A program made the translations under genes and the position numbers. Below are positions 17,409 through 26,275 of a stretch of DNA of 64,000 nt, piece after piece. Under the pieces are notes generated by a model. The model saw nothing but the letters and a program-made list of their open reading frames with translations, ran no database searches and had not been told where the DNA came from. How positions within the stretch are numbered: the stretch's first letter is position 1; each line of letters begins with the position of its first letter. Source of the DNA: Methanobacteriota archaeon (GTDB lineage: Archaea > Halobacteriota > Methanomicrobia > Methanomicrobiales > Methanoculleaceae); NCBI GenBank assembly GCA_023393455.1, contig JAEWLJ010000013.1, positions 1 through 64,000 of the forward strand. Direction: 5' to 3'.

Positions 17409-18209
17409 ATGAAGACAGTAACCCTCACCCTGACCAACCCCTCAGAACTTATGCTCGAGGGGCAGAACATCACTCCAGACAACTTCGCAGGCAAGAAAGC
17501 CGCCGAGATAGCCGCTCTCGACGTCTGGGAAGGCAAACAGAAGGGGCCGCTCGGGAAGTACTTCACCGTTGAAGGCAACGGCGGTGAGACGGCGGCCGAG
17601 ACGAAGATCGTCCTCCGCGGGGACTGCACCCGCGTCAAAAGAATCGGACAGCAGATGACCGCCGGCGAGATCGTCATCGAAGGCAACGCCGACATGTACA
17701 TCGGCGGCTGGATGAAAGGCGGAAAAGTCCACGTGAAAGGAAACGTCGACTCGTTCTGCGGCATCGGGATGGAAGGCGGCGAGCTCGTCATTGACGGAGA
17801 AGCCTACCACCACCTGGGTTCATCGCCCCGGGGCGAATGGCGCGGCATGAAAGGCGGGCTGATCCGGGTGGCCGGAAACGTCGGCAACGACACGGCCACG
17901 TTCATCAACGGCGGGACGATCATCATCGGCGGCGACGCGGACATCCACGTCTCCACCCACGGCGAAGGAGGCACCGTTGTCATCAAAGGCAACGCGAAAG
18001 GCCGTGTCGGCGGACAGATGGTGAAAGGCGACATCTACGTCTACGGAACGATAGAGAACCCGCTCCCGGGATTCAAGATGGTAGGCGAGGTGGAGCAGGA
18101 GGTCGACGGCGAGAAGGCCCACTTTGCCCACTACATCGGAGACCTCGGCGAACGCCATTCGGTCTCCAAGGGCAAGACGGTGTATGCAAATATCTACACC
18201 CGGATCTAA
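17409..18209 (+). CDS. fwdC: Formylmethanofuran dehydrogenase subunit C
   Basis: 266 residues dominated by a right-handed beta-helix of GXXGXXXXGG repeats (MYIGGWMKGGKVHVKGN, FCGIGMEGGELVIDGEAY, STHGEGGTVVIKGNAKG), the same fold as the glutamate synthase C-terminal domain. It is a structural subunit holding FwdA and FwdB/D together. It is last in fwdDBAC; an 8-T run follows the stop immediately. The fwdE/F/G-type subunits that link to ferredoxin are not in this window. Confidence 0.95.
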   Translation: MKTVTLTLTNPSELMLEGQNITPDNFAGKKAAEIAALDVWEGKQKGPLGKYFTVEGNGGETAAETKIVLRGDCTRVKRIGQQMTAGEIVIEGNADMYIGGWMKGGKVHVKGNVDSFCGIGMEGGELVIDGEAYHHLGSSPRGEWRGMKGGLIRVAGNVGNDTATFINGGTIIIGGDADIHVSTHGEGGTVVIKGNAKGRVGGQMVKGDIYVYGTIENPLPGFKMVGEVEQEVDGEKAHFAHYIGDLGERHSVSKGKTVYANIYTRI

Positions 18210-18210
18210 C

Positions 18211-18218
18211 TTTTTTTT
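18211..18218 (+). terminator. T-run terminator after fwdC
   Basis: Eight consecutive T residues begin two bases after the fwdC stop codon. This is a typical archaeal terminator, though the MoeA gene starts only 14 bases further on, so read-through is possible. Confidence 0.6.
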
Positions 18219-18232
18219 ATGCGAAAGCGGCC

Positions 18233-19513
18233 ATGTCGCCGGGAAGAGGCGATGATCCCGGGTATGACGCCATGATGAGGCGGCGCCTCGCAGTGAAACC
18301 GCTTGCACAGGTCCGGGCGATGATCTGCTCGGCCTTCCCCTGCCCCGACCGGATCGCCACCCTTCCTGTTGCCGGGGCTGCCGGACGGGTGACGGCAGCG
18401 CCCGTATCTTCATTCCTGACAATCCCGGCAGAGGACGTTGCATCAAGAGACGGGTTTGCCGTCGTGAGCACTGAGACCCTCGGTGCGCGTGACGGGAACC
18501 CCGTCCCGCTCAGGAACGCCTCCCGGGTGAACACGGGGAACGCGATCCCTCCCGGCTACGATGCGGTCGTCATGATCGAGGATGTCGTGGGGAGAGACGG
18601 CGCCTGGAGCACGAAGAAAGCGGTGCTCACGGGAGAGCATATCTTTCCTGCCGCCTCCGAGATCCGCCGGGGCGACCTGATCCTCCCGGCCGGGCACCGG
18701 ATACGCCCCTCTGATATCGGGGCGCTCCTCTCCTGCGGGCTTACCGTAGTGGACGTGCGGGAGGTGAGGGTCGGCCTCATCCCAACGGGGAGCGAACTTG
18801 TTCCGGCAGGGAGCCTCCCCGGCCCGGGAGGAGTTGTCGAGAGCAACACCGCCGCTAGCGCGGCACTGCTCGGCGAGGCGGGCGCTACCTGCACCCGCTA
18901 TGGAATCGTCCGCGACGATCCCGTGCTGCTCCGGAAGGCCATCGAGCGGGGCATCCGCGAAAACGACATGCTCCTGATCTCCGCCGGTTCATCGGCAGGC
19001 ACGCGCGACTTCACCGCCGCCGTCATCGACGAACTCGGAGAGGTGCTCGTCCACGGCATCGCGATGAAACCGGGTGTACCGGCGATCGTCGGCAGGATCG
19101 ACGGCAAGCCGGTCATCGGGCTCCCGGGTTACCCGATCGCCGCCCTGACGGCCGCACAGGAACTCGCCCTCCCGCTGCTCGCGGCATGGGGATTCTCTCC
19201 CCCGCCGATAGAGCGCCTCCGCGCCCGGCTCGCCGGGACGGTCACGGCGGACCCCGATTACGACGAGTTCGTCCAGATCGTCGTCTCGCGGGCAGGCGAC
19301 GGGTATGTCGCGACCCCCCTGCCACGGGGGGCCGGGCCGCAGATGGCGCTGGTGCATGCAAACGCCCGCCTGCACGTCCCGAGAGGAACCGGGAGCATCG
19401 CCGGGGGCACCGAGGTCGAGATCCTGCTGACCGGGCAGTGCCGTGAGCAGGGCGAAGTCTGCGAACCCGCGCTGGATCGAGAAGAGACAGTTCCCGTGAA
19501 GGACAGCGCCTGA
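18233..19513 (+). CDS. moeA: Molybdopterin molybdotransferase (MoeA/GlpN-like)
   Basis: 426 residues from ATG 18233; an ATG at 18272 (MRRRLAVKPL) is an alternative start. MoeA landmarks are SRDGFAVVS, NTGNAIPPGYDAVV, LIPTGSELV, SAGSSAGTRDFT and GLPGYPIAA. The enzyme inserts molybdate, or tungstate in tungsten users, into adenylated molybdopterin. Its place directly behind fwdDBAC suggests it serves the metal-pterin centre of formylmethanofuran dehydrogenase; that link is inference. The last 20 residues are polar and poorly conserved, and no fused periplasmic-binding domain is present. Confidence 0.9.
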   Translation: MSPGRGDDPGYDAMMRRRLAVKPLAQVRAMICSAFPCPDRIATLPVAGAAGRVTAAPVSSFLTIPAEDVASRDGFAVVSTETLGARDGNPVPLRNASRVNTGNAIPPGYDAVVMIEDVVGRDGAWSTKKAVLTGEHIFPAASEIRRGDLILPAGHRIRPSDIGALLSCGLTVVDVREVRVGLIPTGSELVPAGSLPGPGGVVESNTAASAALLGEAGATCTRYGIVRDDPVLLRKAIERGIRENDMLLISAGSSAGTRDFTAAVIDELGEVLVHGIAMKPGVPAIVGRIDGKPVIGLPGYPIAALTAAQELALPLLAAWGFSPPPIERLRARLAGTVTADPDYDEFVQIVVSRAGDGYVATPLPRGAGPQMALVHANARLHVPRGTGSIAGGTEVEILLTGQCREQGEVCEPALDREETVPVKDSA

Positions 19514-19527
19514 CAGGACTTCCGCAC

Positions 19528-20328
19528 TCAGGCTCCCGCCGCACTCCCGGCTGAACCCTTCCGGCAGTCCCCCTCCTCGCCGTCGTCCCCGCAGGTCTCC
19601 AGCAGGGGACGGATCCGCTCCTCGAACAGCGGGAGCCTCTCCCGGAACTCGCGTGCGAGCAGGAACGTCCGGACGGCGTCGCCCATCCCCCGGTGGGCGG
19701 CAAGGAGGTGGTGGCAATCCCGCGGGACAGGGTACCTGAAGTGCGTCGAGGCGACCGTTCCATCGGCGGCGGAGAATTCGATGAGCCGGGCGAGGCGATC
19801 GAGGGAGAGGACCTGTTTCATCCCGAAATGGCGCCGGATCTCCCGCTGGAGGTCGACCAGTATGCACCCGTCGAGCGAGAAGTCCGCGGCACGGAAGGCC
19901 CGCTTCTCCATGCTGGCGGCAAAGACGACGATCGCCGGGACGTCCCCGGCCGAGACCTGCGACTCCATGAAGAGGCGGAGATCGGCAAACGCTTTTTGTG
20001 CCGTCGTTTTTGCCGCGGAGATCCCGTTGCCCGGGATCCGATAGAAGTGATCGTAGGGCATCCCGTACTCGCCGCGCCCTATGTTCGCCACGGTCGTCGC
20101 GACGCCGGCGGTCTTGCCGCACTCGTCGGTCACCTTCTTCCATATCTCGACGTCGACGTCGTAACAGAACTGCTCGCCCAGGTAGCGGACGCTGTCGTCC
20201 TGCGGCCGATAGACGACCGCGCCGATCTCGATCGGCATCATGACTGTCCGGCAGGTGCCGTAGACATAACCGAACTCGATGTCCAGGTAGACGTGTCTGG
20301 TCGCCTCGCCCACTTCCGGCTGCACCAC
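19528..20328 (-). CDS. DEDDh-type 3'-5' exonuclease-like protein
   Basis: About 266 residues. An RNase H-fold exonuclease pattern is visible: the first acidic motif in YLDIEFGYVYG, a middle segment with acidic residues (AASMEKRAFRAADFSLDGC), and the final His-x4-Asp in HRGMGDAVRTFLLA, as in the DnaQ/DEDDh superfamily. Substrate (DNA or RNA) is unknown. No ATG is available near the N-terminus; the frame runs into unlike sequence to 21015, and the paired GTG codons at 20323-20328 are the likely start. It converges on moeA and is divergent from the RNase III gene, which hints at an RNA-related role. Confidence 0.6.
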   Translation of the reverse strand: MVQPEVGEATRHVYLDIEFGYVYGTCRTVMMPIEIGAVVYRPQDDSVRYLGEQFCYDVDVEIWKKVTDECGKTAGVATTVANIGRGEYGMPYDHFYRIPGNGISAAKTTAQKAFADLRLFMESQVSAGDVPAIVVFAASMEKRAFRAADFSLDGCILVDLQREIRRHFGMKQVLSLDRLARLIEFSAADGTVASTHFRYPVPRDCHHLLAAHRGMGDAVRTFLLAREFRERLPLFEERIRPLLETCGDDGEEGDCRKGSAGSAAGA

Positions 20329-20454
20329 GAGTAAGTATCTCTTCGGTGGCAACGAAAAGGTTTCCCGGATGCTCCGTCTCCAGCAAAGGTTTATCCAGCA
20401 AGAGATAAGCCATTCTATAAAGAAGAACGGCAGGACGCCCTGCACCCGACGAAG

Positions 20455-21231
20455 ATGAAACTCTCCACCCTTTGGACCAGGATCCGCATCGGCGGCTTTT
20501 ACGGGAAGAGACTCACCCGACGCCCGGTGCCCGTCGCCCTCGACCGTGAAGGTGAGGTGCGTGCGCTCCTCGCCCGCCCCCCGTTCGGGATCACCGATCT
20601 CACCGAGACCGCCCTCCCCCTCTACGACCGGGCGCTGACCCACAGGTCGTATGCGAACCAGGGAGAGTACCCGGCAGTGACGTTCGAGGACAACGAACGG
20701 CTCGAGTTCCTGGGGAACTACGTCCTCGACTTCGTCATAGCCGACCACCTTTACGGCGAGTATGACCTCCCGCCGGGTGAGATGAACCGAAGGCTTCAGG
20801 TGACCAGGAACACGAAACTCGCCGAGATCGTGCGGCGGCAGGGCCTCGGCATCGACGCCGCCGTCAGGGGACGCGGGCAGGTCTCGACCGACTCGATCGT
20901 CGCCGACGCCTTCGAGGCCCTGATCGGCGCGATCTACCTCGATCGCGGCCTCGACGTGGCGCGGGATGTGGTGCTTGCGATATTCGAGGAGGAGATCGCG
21001 GGGTGCGACACCCACAGGAACTACCGCGGAAGGCTCCAGGAGTTCGTCGCCCGGGAAAATCTCGGCGAACTCGAGTACGCCTTCCGCCAGACCGGCCCGG
21101 GGAACAGCCCGGTCTGGGCCGCACGGGTGACCGTCGGGGGGATTTTGTTCGGAGAGGGGCGAGCAAATACCAAACAGGGCGCGGCGATGCTCGCGGCAAA
21201 AGAGGCGCTCGGGCGCTTAGGGGAGGGGTGA
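20455..21231 (+). CDS. rnc: Ribonuclease III
   Basis: 258 residues. The catalytic domain (about 35-165) carries the signature NERLEFLG at residues 80-87 and DAFEALIGAIYLDRG at 141-155, supplying the acidic residues equivalent to E. coli Asp114 and Glu117 (Asp141, Glu144). A double-stranded-RNA-binding domain follows (about 188-258, LQEFVARENLGELEY ... KQGAAMLAAKEALGRLG). The conserved Asp after the signature glycine (E. coli Asp45) is replaced by Asn88. RNase III is a bacterial-type enzyme, uncommon in archaea. The next gene starts 2 bases after its stop. Confidence 0.9.
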   Translation: MKLSTLWTRIRIGGFYGKRLTRRPVPVALDREGEVRALLARPPFGITDLTETALPLYDRALTHRSYANQGEYPAVTFEDNERLEFLGNYVLDFVIADHLYGEYDLPPGEMNRRLQVTRNTKLAEIVRRQGLGIDAAVRGRGQVSTDSIVADAFEALIGAIYLDRGLDVARDVVLAIFEEEIAGCDTHRNYRGRLQEFVARENLGELEYAFRQTGPGNSPVWAARVTVGGILFGEGRANTKQGAAMLAAKEALGRLGEG

Positions 21232-21232
21232 G

Positions 21233-22405
21233 GTGGCCGGCAGGGATGCGACCGTCGCGGTCGTCCGGTGCGATGATTACACGCCGGAGACGGTCGATGC
21301 GGCCGTCCGCCGCGCGATCGATCTCATCGGCGGCATCGAGAGGTTTGTCACGCCAGAAGCGGGGGTCCTCCTCAAGCCAAACCTCCTCCAGGGACAGGAG
21401 CCTGAGAAGTGCGTCACCACTCACCCGGCGGTCGTCGCCGCCGTCGCACGGCTCCTCGTGGAGCACGGGTGCCGGGTCGTCATCGGCGACAGCCCCGGCG
21501 CCGGGATCGTCTACAGCGAGGCGAACCTGCGGCGGGGGTATTCACGGAGCGGGTTTGCCGCAGTGGCGGAGGAGACCGGCGCCGCCCTGAACTACGATAC
21601 CGGTTCCGAGATCGTCTCGTTCCCGGAAGGCGAGGCGGTGAAACAGTTTCCCATCATCACCCCGGCCCTGGAGGCCGACGCAATCGTGGTTGTCTCGAAG
21701 GTGAAGACCCACATGTGGACGCGGATGACCGGCGCCGCAAAGAACCTCTTCGGGCTCATCCCTGGACTGGAAAAACCGGTCTACCACTTCCGGTTCCAGG
21801 ACGAGTACGCCTTCGGCAGGATGCTCGTCGATCTCAACGAGTGCATGAAGCCCCGGCTCCAGATCGTGGACGCAGTCGTCGGGATGGAGGGGGACGGCCC
21901 CCAGGCGGGGAGCCCGAGAACGATCGGGGTCATCCTCGCCGGGAGCGACTACGCGGCCGTCGATACCGTCCTCGCGCGGCTCATCGGCATGGACCCGCTT
22001 GAGATCGGGCCCATCAAGAGCGCAGTTGCGCGCGGGCTCTTTGACCCGGAGAGTCTCCGGACGGTCGGCGACGATCCCGCGGAGTTCGCGATTCCGGACT
22101 TCCAGAAACCCTCGACCTACGCCGGCGGCCGGACAGGCGTCTGGCGGCGGGTCGTCCAGGCCGTCGTCCGGCGGTTCGGGAGGACTTACGCCCCCCGGCC
22201 GGGCGTGATCGCCTCTTCGTGCATAGGCTGCCGGAAGTGCGAACGGATCTGCCCCGTGCAGGCGATCAGCGTCGTCGAGGGCAGGGCAGAGATCGATCTT
22301 GCGCGCTGCATCCGGTGCTACTGCTGCCATGAGATCTGCACCGAGCACGCCATCGGCCTCTCGCGGGGCCTCCCCGGACGGTTCCTCGCCCGCCTGCTCG
22401 GGTGA
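21233..22405 (+). CDS. DUF362 Fe-S protein
   Basis: 390 residues from a GTG at 21233. Residues about 30-290 are a DUF362 domain (VLLKPNLLQGQEPEKCVTTHP, GDSPGAGIVYSEANL, KVKTHMWTRMTGAAKNLFG). Two C-terminal ferredoxin motifs follow, CIGCRKCERICP and CIRCYCCHEIC, for two 4Fe-4S clusters. The role is unknown; an electron-transfer or metal-centre maturation function is possible. It is tightly linked to the RNase III gene, probably sharing the transcript. Confidence 0.85.
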   Translation: MAGRDATVAVVRCDDYTPETVDAAVRRAIDLIGGIERFVTPEAGVLLKPNLLQGQEPEKCVTTHPAVVAAVARLLVEHGCRVVIGDSPGAGIVYSEANLRRGYSRSGFAAVAEETGAALNYDTGSEIVSFPEGEAVKQFPIITPALEADAIVVVSKVKTHMWTRMTGAAKNLFGLIPGLEKPVYHFRFQDEYAFGRMLVDLNECMKPRLQIVDAVVGMEGDGPQAGSPRTIGVILAGSDYAAVDTVLARLIGMDPLEIGPIKSAVARGLFDPESLRTVGDDPAEFAIPDFQKPSTYAGGRTGVWRRVVQAVVRRFGRTYAPRPGVIASSCIGCRKCERICPVQAISVVEGRAEIDLARCIRCYCCHEICTEHAIGLSRGLPGRFLARLLG

Positions 22406-22568
22406 GAATACAACAGGCAACACCCGAAGACCGGCTCTTTTCACGGCTTCGCGTTCCTCGCGTGAGGCCGTACCGTTATCTGCACCCACCTGGTTCGATT
22501 CACGGAGATCAGGGTTCGTGAGTATTGAGCCAAAAGCCTCATGAGTGATCCGGACAGGAGCAGTGGTC

Positions 22569-22937
22569 ATGCCATGCCCGTTCTGCAACCCGACTCCCGA
22601 AGATATTGTTGCCGAAAACGACCTCTGTTACGCCCGCCATGACATCCACCCGGTGAGCCCCGGCCACCTGCTGGTGATCCCGTTCCGGCACGTCGCGAGT
22701 TACTTCGATACGACACTCGAAGAGCGAATGGCTCTTGCCCGGCTCATCGACGACTGCCGGGCACTCACCGACCGCGAACGGCACCCCGACGGCTACAACA
22801 TCGGCGTCAACGTCGGTGAGGCCGCGGGGCAGAACGTCATGCACGTCCACATCCACTTCATCCCACGCTACCAGGGCGATGCCCCGGGCGATCACGAAGG
22901 AGGGGTGCGGCGTGTCGTACCGCGAAGAGAGGGGTAG
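22569..22937 (+). CDS. HIT-family nucleotide hydrolase
   Basis: 122 residues from the ATG at 22569 (MPCPFCNPTPEDIV). The histidine-triad motif HVHIHFIPR is present near residue 95, with the upstream helix HPVSPGHLLVIPFRH typical of HIT proteins. Such enzymes hydrolyse nucleoside phosphoramidates or dinucleoside polyphosphates. An N-terminal CPFC pair may bind zinc. The open frame begins at a GTG (22545), but the family starts at the later ATG. Confidence 0.88.
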   Translation: MPCPFCNPTPEDIVAENDLCYARHDIHPVSPGHLLVIPFRHVASYFDTTLEERMALARLIDDCRALTDRERHPDGYNIGVNVGEAAGQNVMHVHIHFIPRYQGDAPGDHEGGVRRVVPRREG

Positions 22938-23025
22938 CGGGAGACCCGGCGCCCGATACAGAGGTAGCTCCTTTTGGAATGATTAATAATGTAGGTAAGG
23001 CATAGTTACCCTACGAGGGACAATA

Positions 23026-24930
23026 GTGCAGACGCTGCTCTTCCTAATAGTATTCCCCATCCTCGTTGCGTGTCTTTTATTGTTCGTGAAGCGGACGACA
23101 CTTCGCTACGCGGTGGTGGCCCTCTCGGCTCTCGCCATCGGTGGGGCATCGATATACCTGCTCATGCGGTATGCATTCGAGGGCGCGGTCTACTTCGCCG
23201 CGCCTTCGGAGGCGGTCGGCCTCGCCATGGTAATCATCGAGATGGGTCTTGCGCTCTTCATCATCTACATGGGAGCGAAGTTCAGGAACTACCTGGCAAT
23301 CCTGCTAGCCGTCGTTCAGGCGGCGCTGGTGGTATACCTCGAGATGACGTTCTCGGGGAGCCTTCACGCGGCGAACAACCTCTTCATCGACCAGTTTTCC
23401 ATCATCATGGCCCTGATCATCGGGCTGATCGGGAGCCTCATAGCCGTATACTCGGTCAGGTACATGGAGACGTATCACCGCCACCACCCGGAGGTGCGCG
23501 ACCGGCAGACGTTCTTCTTCTTCGTCATCTTCGCCTTCCTCGCCGCGATGTTCGGCCTGGTCTTCTCGAACAACCTCATGTGGGTCTTCTTCTTCTGGGA
23601 GATCACCACCATCAGCTCGTTCCTGCTGATCGGCTACTCGGAGACCGAAGAGGCAACGAAGAACGCCTTCCGCGCCCTGGTGATGAACCTTCTCGGCGGA
23701 GTCGCCTTCATCGTGGCGATCATCCTCCTCGCCGCAACTGAGGCGACGAGCGGGGGCATCGATCTCGCCCGGGTGCTCGCCTCGGGCGACACGGCCATCG
23801 TCCTGATACCGGCCGTTCTGATCGGGTTTGCCGGGATCACGAAGGCCGCGCTGATGCCCTTCTCCTCCTGGCTCCTCGGGGCGATGGTGGCCCCGACCCC
23901 GGTCTCGGCCCTGCTCCACTCGAGCACCATGGTCAAGGCCGGCGTCTACATCCTGGTCAGGTTCTCGCCGGTCTTCGCCGGGACGTTCGCCGGGTTCTCC
24001 ATCGGCCTCGTCGGCGGAGTGACCTTCTTGGTCGCATCCGCGATCGCGATATCCCGGAGCGACGCGAAGTCGGTCCTCGCCTACTCGACGATAGCAAACC
24101 TCGGGCTGATAGCCGCCTGTGCGGGTGTCGGGACTTACATGCTCGTCTGGGCAGCGATCCTCCTGATCGTCTTCCACGCCGTCGCAAAGGCGCTCCTCTT
24201 CCTCGGAACCGGGGTGATCGAGCAGCGGACCGGGAGCCGTAACATCGAGGACATGGAGGGCCTGATCGTCCGGATGCCGAAGATGGCGGTGATGATGTTC
24301 ATCGGGATCGCCGGTATGTTCCTTGCGCCGTTCGGTATGCTGATCTCCAAGTGGGCGGCTATCGAGGCGTTCGTCCAGGTCCCCTTCGGCCTGGTCTTCA
24401 TCGCCATCCTCGCCTACGGGAGCGCCGTCACGGTCTTCTTCTGGGCGAAGTGGATGGGCAAACTCGTCACGGTCACCCGGAACACGGAGCGGGTCGAGAA
24501 AGGGTTCTTCAAGGAACCCTGGGCCCCCCTCTACATCATCACCGGCCTCGTGATAGCGGCCGTCCTCCTCTTCCCGGTCATCTCCTCGGCACTGATCGAG
24601 CCCTACGTCCTTGCGATCTACGGGGTCACGGCACTCATGGAGCAGGCGAACGTCGCCATCATGCTCCTGATGATGGCCCTGCTCCTGGTCCTCCCCGTCT
24701 CGTTCCTCCTCTTCAAGAGGACCGCGAGACACCTCCCGGCCTACATGGGCGGGAGGCCCGCGACGCCGGACCTGCACTTCGCAGGCTCACTCGGCCTGAC
24801 CCGGGAAGCCCAGACGCGGAACTACTACCTCACCGAGTACTTCGGTGAGGCAAAGCTCTTCCGGCCGGGGGCGGCGGTCTGTATCGTCCTGATCCTGGTC
24901 TCCTGGATCCTCGCGGGGGTGGCGTTATGA
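23026..24930 (+). CDS. echA: Ech hydrogenase subunit A, proton/ion-translocating membrane subunit
   Basis: 634 residues, starting at a GTG. It is a large polytopic membrane protein of the NuoL/MrpA antiporter family, with the conserved FFFWEITTISSFLLIGY, KAALMPFSSWLLGAMVAPTPVSALLHSSTMV (split over helices 7-8) and HAVAKALLFLGTG segments. In Ech it conducts protons or sodium while ferredoxin is reduced with H2. It opens the echABCDEF operon. A TATA-like stretch lies near 22980-22990 and a short inverted repeat (about 22991-23014) in the leader. Confidence 0.93.
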   Translation: MQTLLFLIVFPILVACLLLFVKRTTLRYAVVALSALAIGGASIYLLMRYAFEGAVYFAAPSEAVGLAMVIIEMGLALFIIYMGAKFRNYLAILLAVVQAALVVYLEMTFSGSLHAANNLFIDQFSIIMALIIGLIGSLIAVYSVRYMETYHRHHPEVRDRQTFFFFVIFAFLAAMFGLVFSNNLMWVFFFWEITTISSFLLIGYSETEEATKNAFRALVMNLLGGVAFIVAIILLAATEATSGGIDLARVLASGDTAIVLIPAVLIGFAGITKAALMPFSSWLLGAMVAPTPVSALLHSSTMVKAGVYILVRFSPVFAGTFAGFSIGLVGGVTFLVASAIAISRSDAKSVLAYSTIANLGLIAACAGVGTYMLVWAAILLIVFHAVAKALLFLGTGVIEQRTGSRNIEDMEGLIVRMPKMAVMMFIGIAGMFLAPFGMLISKWAAIEAFVQVPFGLVFIAILAYGSAVTVFFWAKWMGKLVTVTRNTERVEKGFFKEPWAPLYIITGLVIAAVLLFPVISSALIEPYVLAIYGVTALMEQANVAIMLLMMALLLVLPVSFLLFKRTARHLPAYMGGRPATPDLHFAGSLGLTREAQTRNYYLTEYFGEAKLFRPGAAVCIVLILVSWILAGVAL

Positions 24931-25787
24931 ACTGGCTCATCGGCGCAGTCCTCTTCCTCATCCTCGCGCCCATAGGCGGTGGCCTCATCGCCGGTATCGA
25001 CCGGAAGATCACCGCGCGGATGCAGGGAAGAGTCGGGCCGCCGCTCCTGCAGCCCTTCTACGATGTCGGCAAGCTCTTCGAGAAGGAACGGGCGGTCGTC
25101 ACCACGGCGCAGAACTTCTACGTCCTCGCTTACCTGATCTTCATCGCCCTCTCCGGCGCGCTCTTCTTCGCGGGAGGGGACCTCTTGCTGATCGTCTTTG
25201 CCTTCACGCTCGCCCATGTCTTCCTGGTGCTCGGGGCCTACGCGGTCCACTCGCCCTACAGCCACATCGGGGCCGAGCGGGAACTGATCCAGGTGATGGC
25301 CTACGAACCGATGATCATCCTTGCAGCGGTCGGGTTCTACATGGTCAGCGGGAGTTTCTATGTCACGGATATCGCCGCCACGACCGTGCCGGCGATCCTC
25401 TACCTCCCCGGCGTCTTCCTGGGCTTTGTGGTCACTCTGACCATCAAACTCAGGAAGTCGCCCTTCGACATATCGACGTCGCATCACGCGCACCAGGAGA
25501 TCGTCAAGGGGATCACGACGGAGTTCTCGGGCTCCACGCTCGCGCAGGTCGAGATCGCCCACTGGTACGAGAACGTCTTCCTCCTCGGGTTCGTATTCCT
25601 CTTCTTTGCCTGGAACCCCGTGATCGGGATCATCGCGGTCGCGATCACCTACCTTGCGGAGATCTTCGTCGACAACGTCACCGCACGGGCGCGGTGGCAG
25701 GCTGCATTGAAGAGTGGATGGCTTGCGTCGCTCCTCGGGATCGTGAACCTGGCGATCCTCTCCTATATGATGCTTGGAGGTGCATGA
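24927..25787 (+). CDS. echB: Ech hydrogenase subunit B, membrane anchor
   Basis: 286 residues, a NuoH-like integral membrane subunit with about eight helices. Conserved loop motifs are GIDRKITARMQGRVGPP, GAYAVHSPYSHIGAERELIQ and KLRKSPFDISTSHHAHQEIVKG, which contact the hydrogenase module at the quinone-site equivalent. Its start overlaps the echA stop by 4 bases and its stop overlaps the echC start. Confidence 0.94.
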   Translation: MNWLIGAVLFLILAPIGGGLIAGIDRKITARMQGRVGPPLLQPFYDVGKLFEKERAVVTTAQNFYVLAYLIFIALSGALFFAGGDLLLIVFAFTLAHVFLVLGAYAVHSPYSHIGAERELIQVMAYEPMIILAAVGFYMVSGSFYVTDIAATTVPAILYLPGVFLGFVVTLTIKLRKSPFDISTSHHAHQEIVKGITTEFSGSTLAQVEIAHWYENVFLLGFVFLFFAWNPVIGIIAVAITYLAEIFVDNVTARARWQAALKSGWLASLLGIVNLAILSYMMLGGA

Positions 25788-26275
25788 TTACCATGGCATT
25801 TCTGAAGCGATCGCCCTGGATCCTTCACTACGATGCATCCAGTTGCAACGGGTGCGACATCGAGGTGCTCGCATGTCTGACGCCGCTCTACGATGTAGAG
25901 CGGTTCGGCATCATCAACACCGGAAACCCGAAGCACGCGGATATCCTGATGATCACCGGCGGGATCAACGAGTTGAACCGGGCGGTGGTCAGGAACCTCT
26001 ACGAGCAGATGCCGGAGCCGAAGGTTGTCGTTGCGATAGGCATCTGCGCCGCAACCGGCGGCATATTCCGGGAATGCTACAACATCGCAGGCGGCGTCGA
26101 CAAGATTATCCCCGTCGACGTCTACATCCCGGGATGCGCGGCGCGGCCGGAGATGATCATCGACGGTGTTGTTACGGCGCTCTCGATCTTGGAAGAGAAA
26201 CGGGCGAAGATGACCGGGGCGGCGCAGATAAAAGATGATGCGCGGCAAGCGGCAGAGGCAGGTGAGAGCACATGA
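25784..26275 (+). CDS. echC: Ech hydrogenase small subunit C
   Basis: 163 residues from ATG 25784 (or the second ATG at 25793). The small-subunit proximal 4Fe-4S ligands are visible: CNGCDIE near residue 22, then GICAATGG and PGCAARPE. It passes electrons between the NiFe site in EchE and EchF. The ATG overlaps the echB stop as ATGA, indicating translational coupling; its own TGA overlaps the echD start. Confidence 0.94.
   Translation: MITMAFLKRSPWILHYDASSCNGCDIEVLACLTPLYDVERFGIINTGNPKHADILMITGGINELNRAVVRNLYEQMPEPKVVVAIGICAATGGIFRECYNIAGGVDKIIPVDVYIPGCAARPEMIIDGVVTALSILEEKRAKMTGAAQIKDDARQAAEAGEST

Noticed and set aside
17700..18060. Short tandem DNA repeats in fwdC
   Set aside because: Explained by GXXGXXXXGG protein repeats of the beta-helix.
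17837..18232. N-terminal extension of MoeA into fwdC
   Set aside because: The frame is open but the residues are Arg/His-rich shadow sequence antagonistic to fwdC coding; MoeA similarity begins after 18233.
19528..21015. 495-residue minus-strand frame across RNase III
   Set aside because: Only the C-terminal part (19528 to about 20328) is protein-like; the rest is antisense to the RNase III gene.
22406..22568. Possible tRNA, suggested by GGTTCGATTC near 22487
   Set aside because: No acceptor stem or anticodon arm can be built around it.
23305..24777. 490-residue minus-strand frame opposite echA
   Set aside because: Highly charged shadow of a membrane protein gene; no family similarity.
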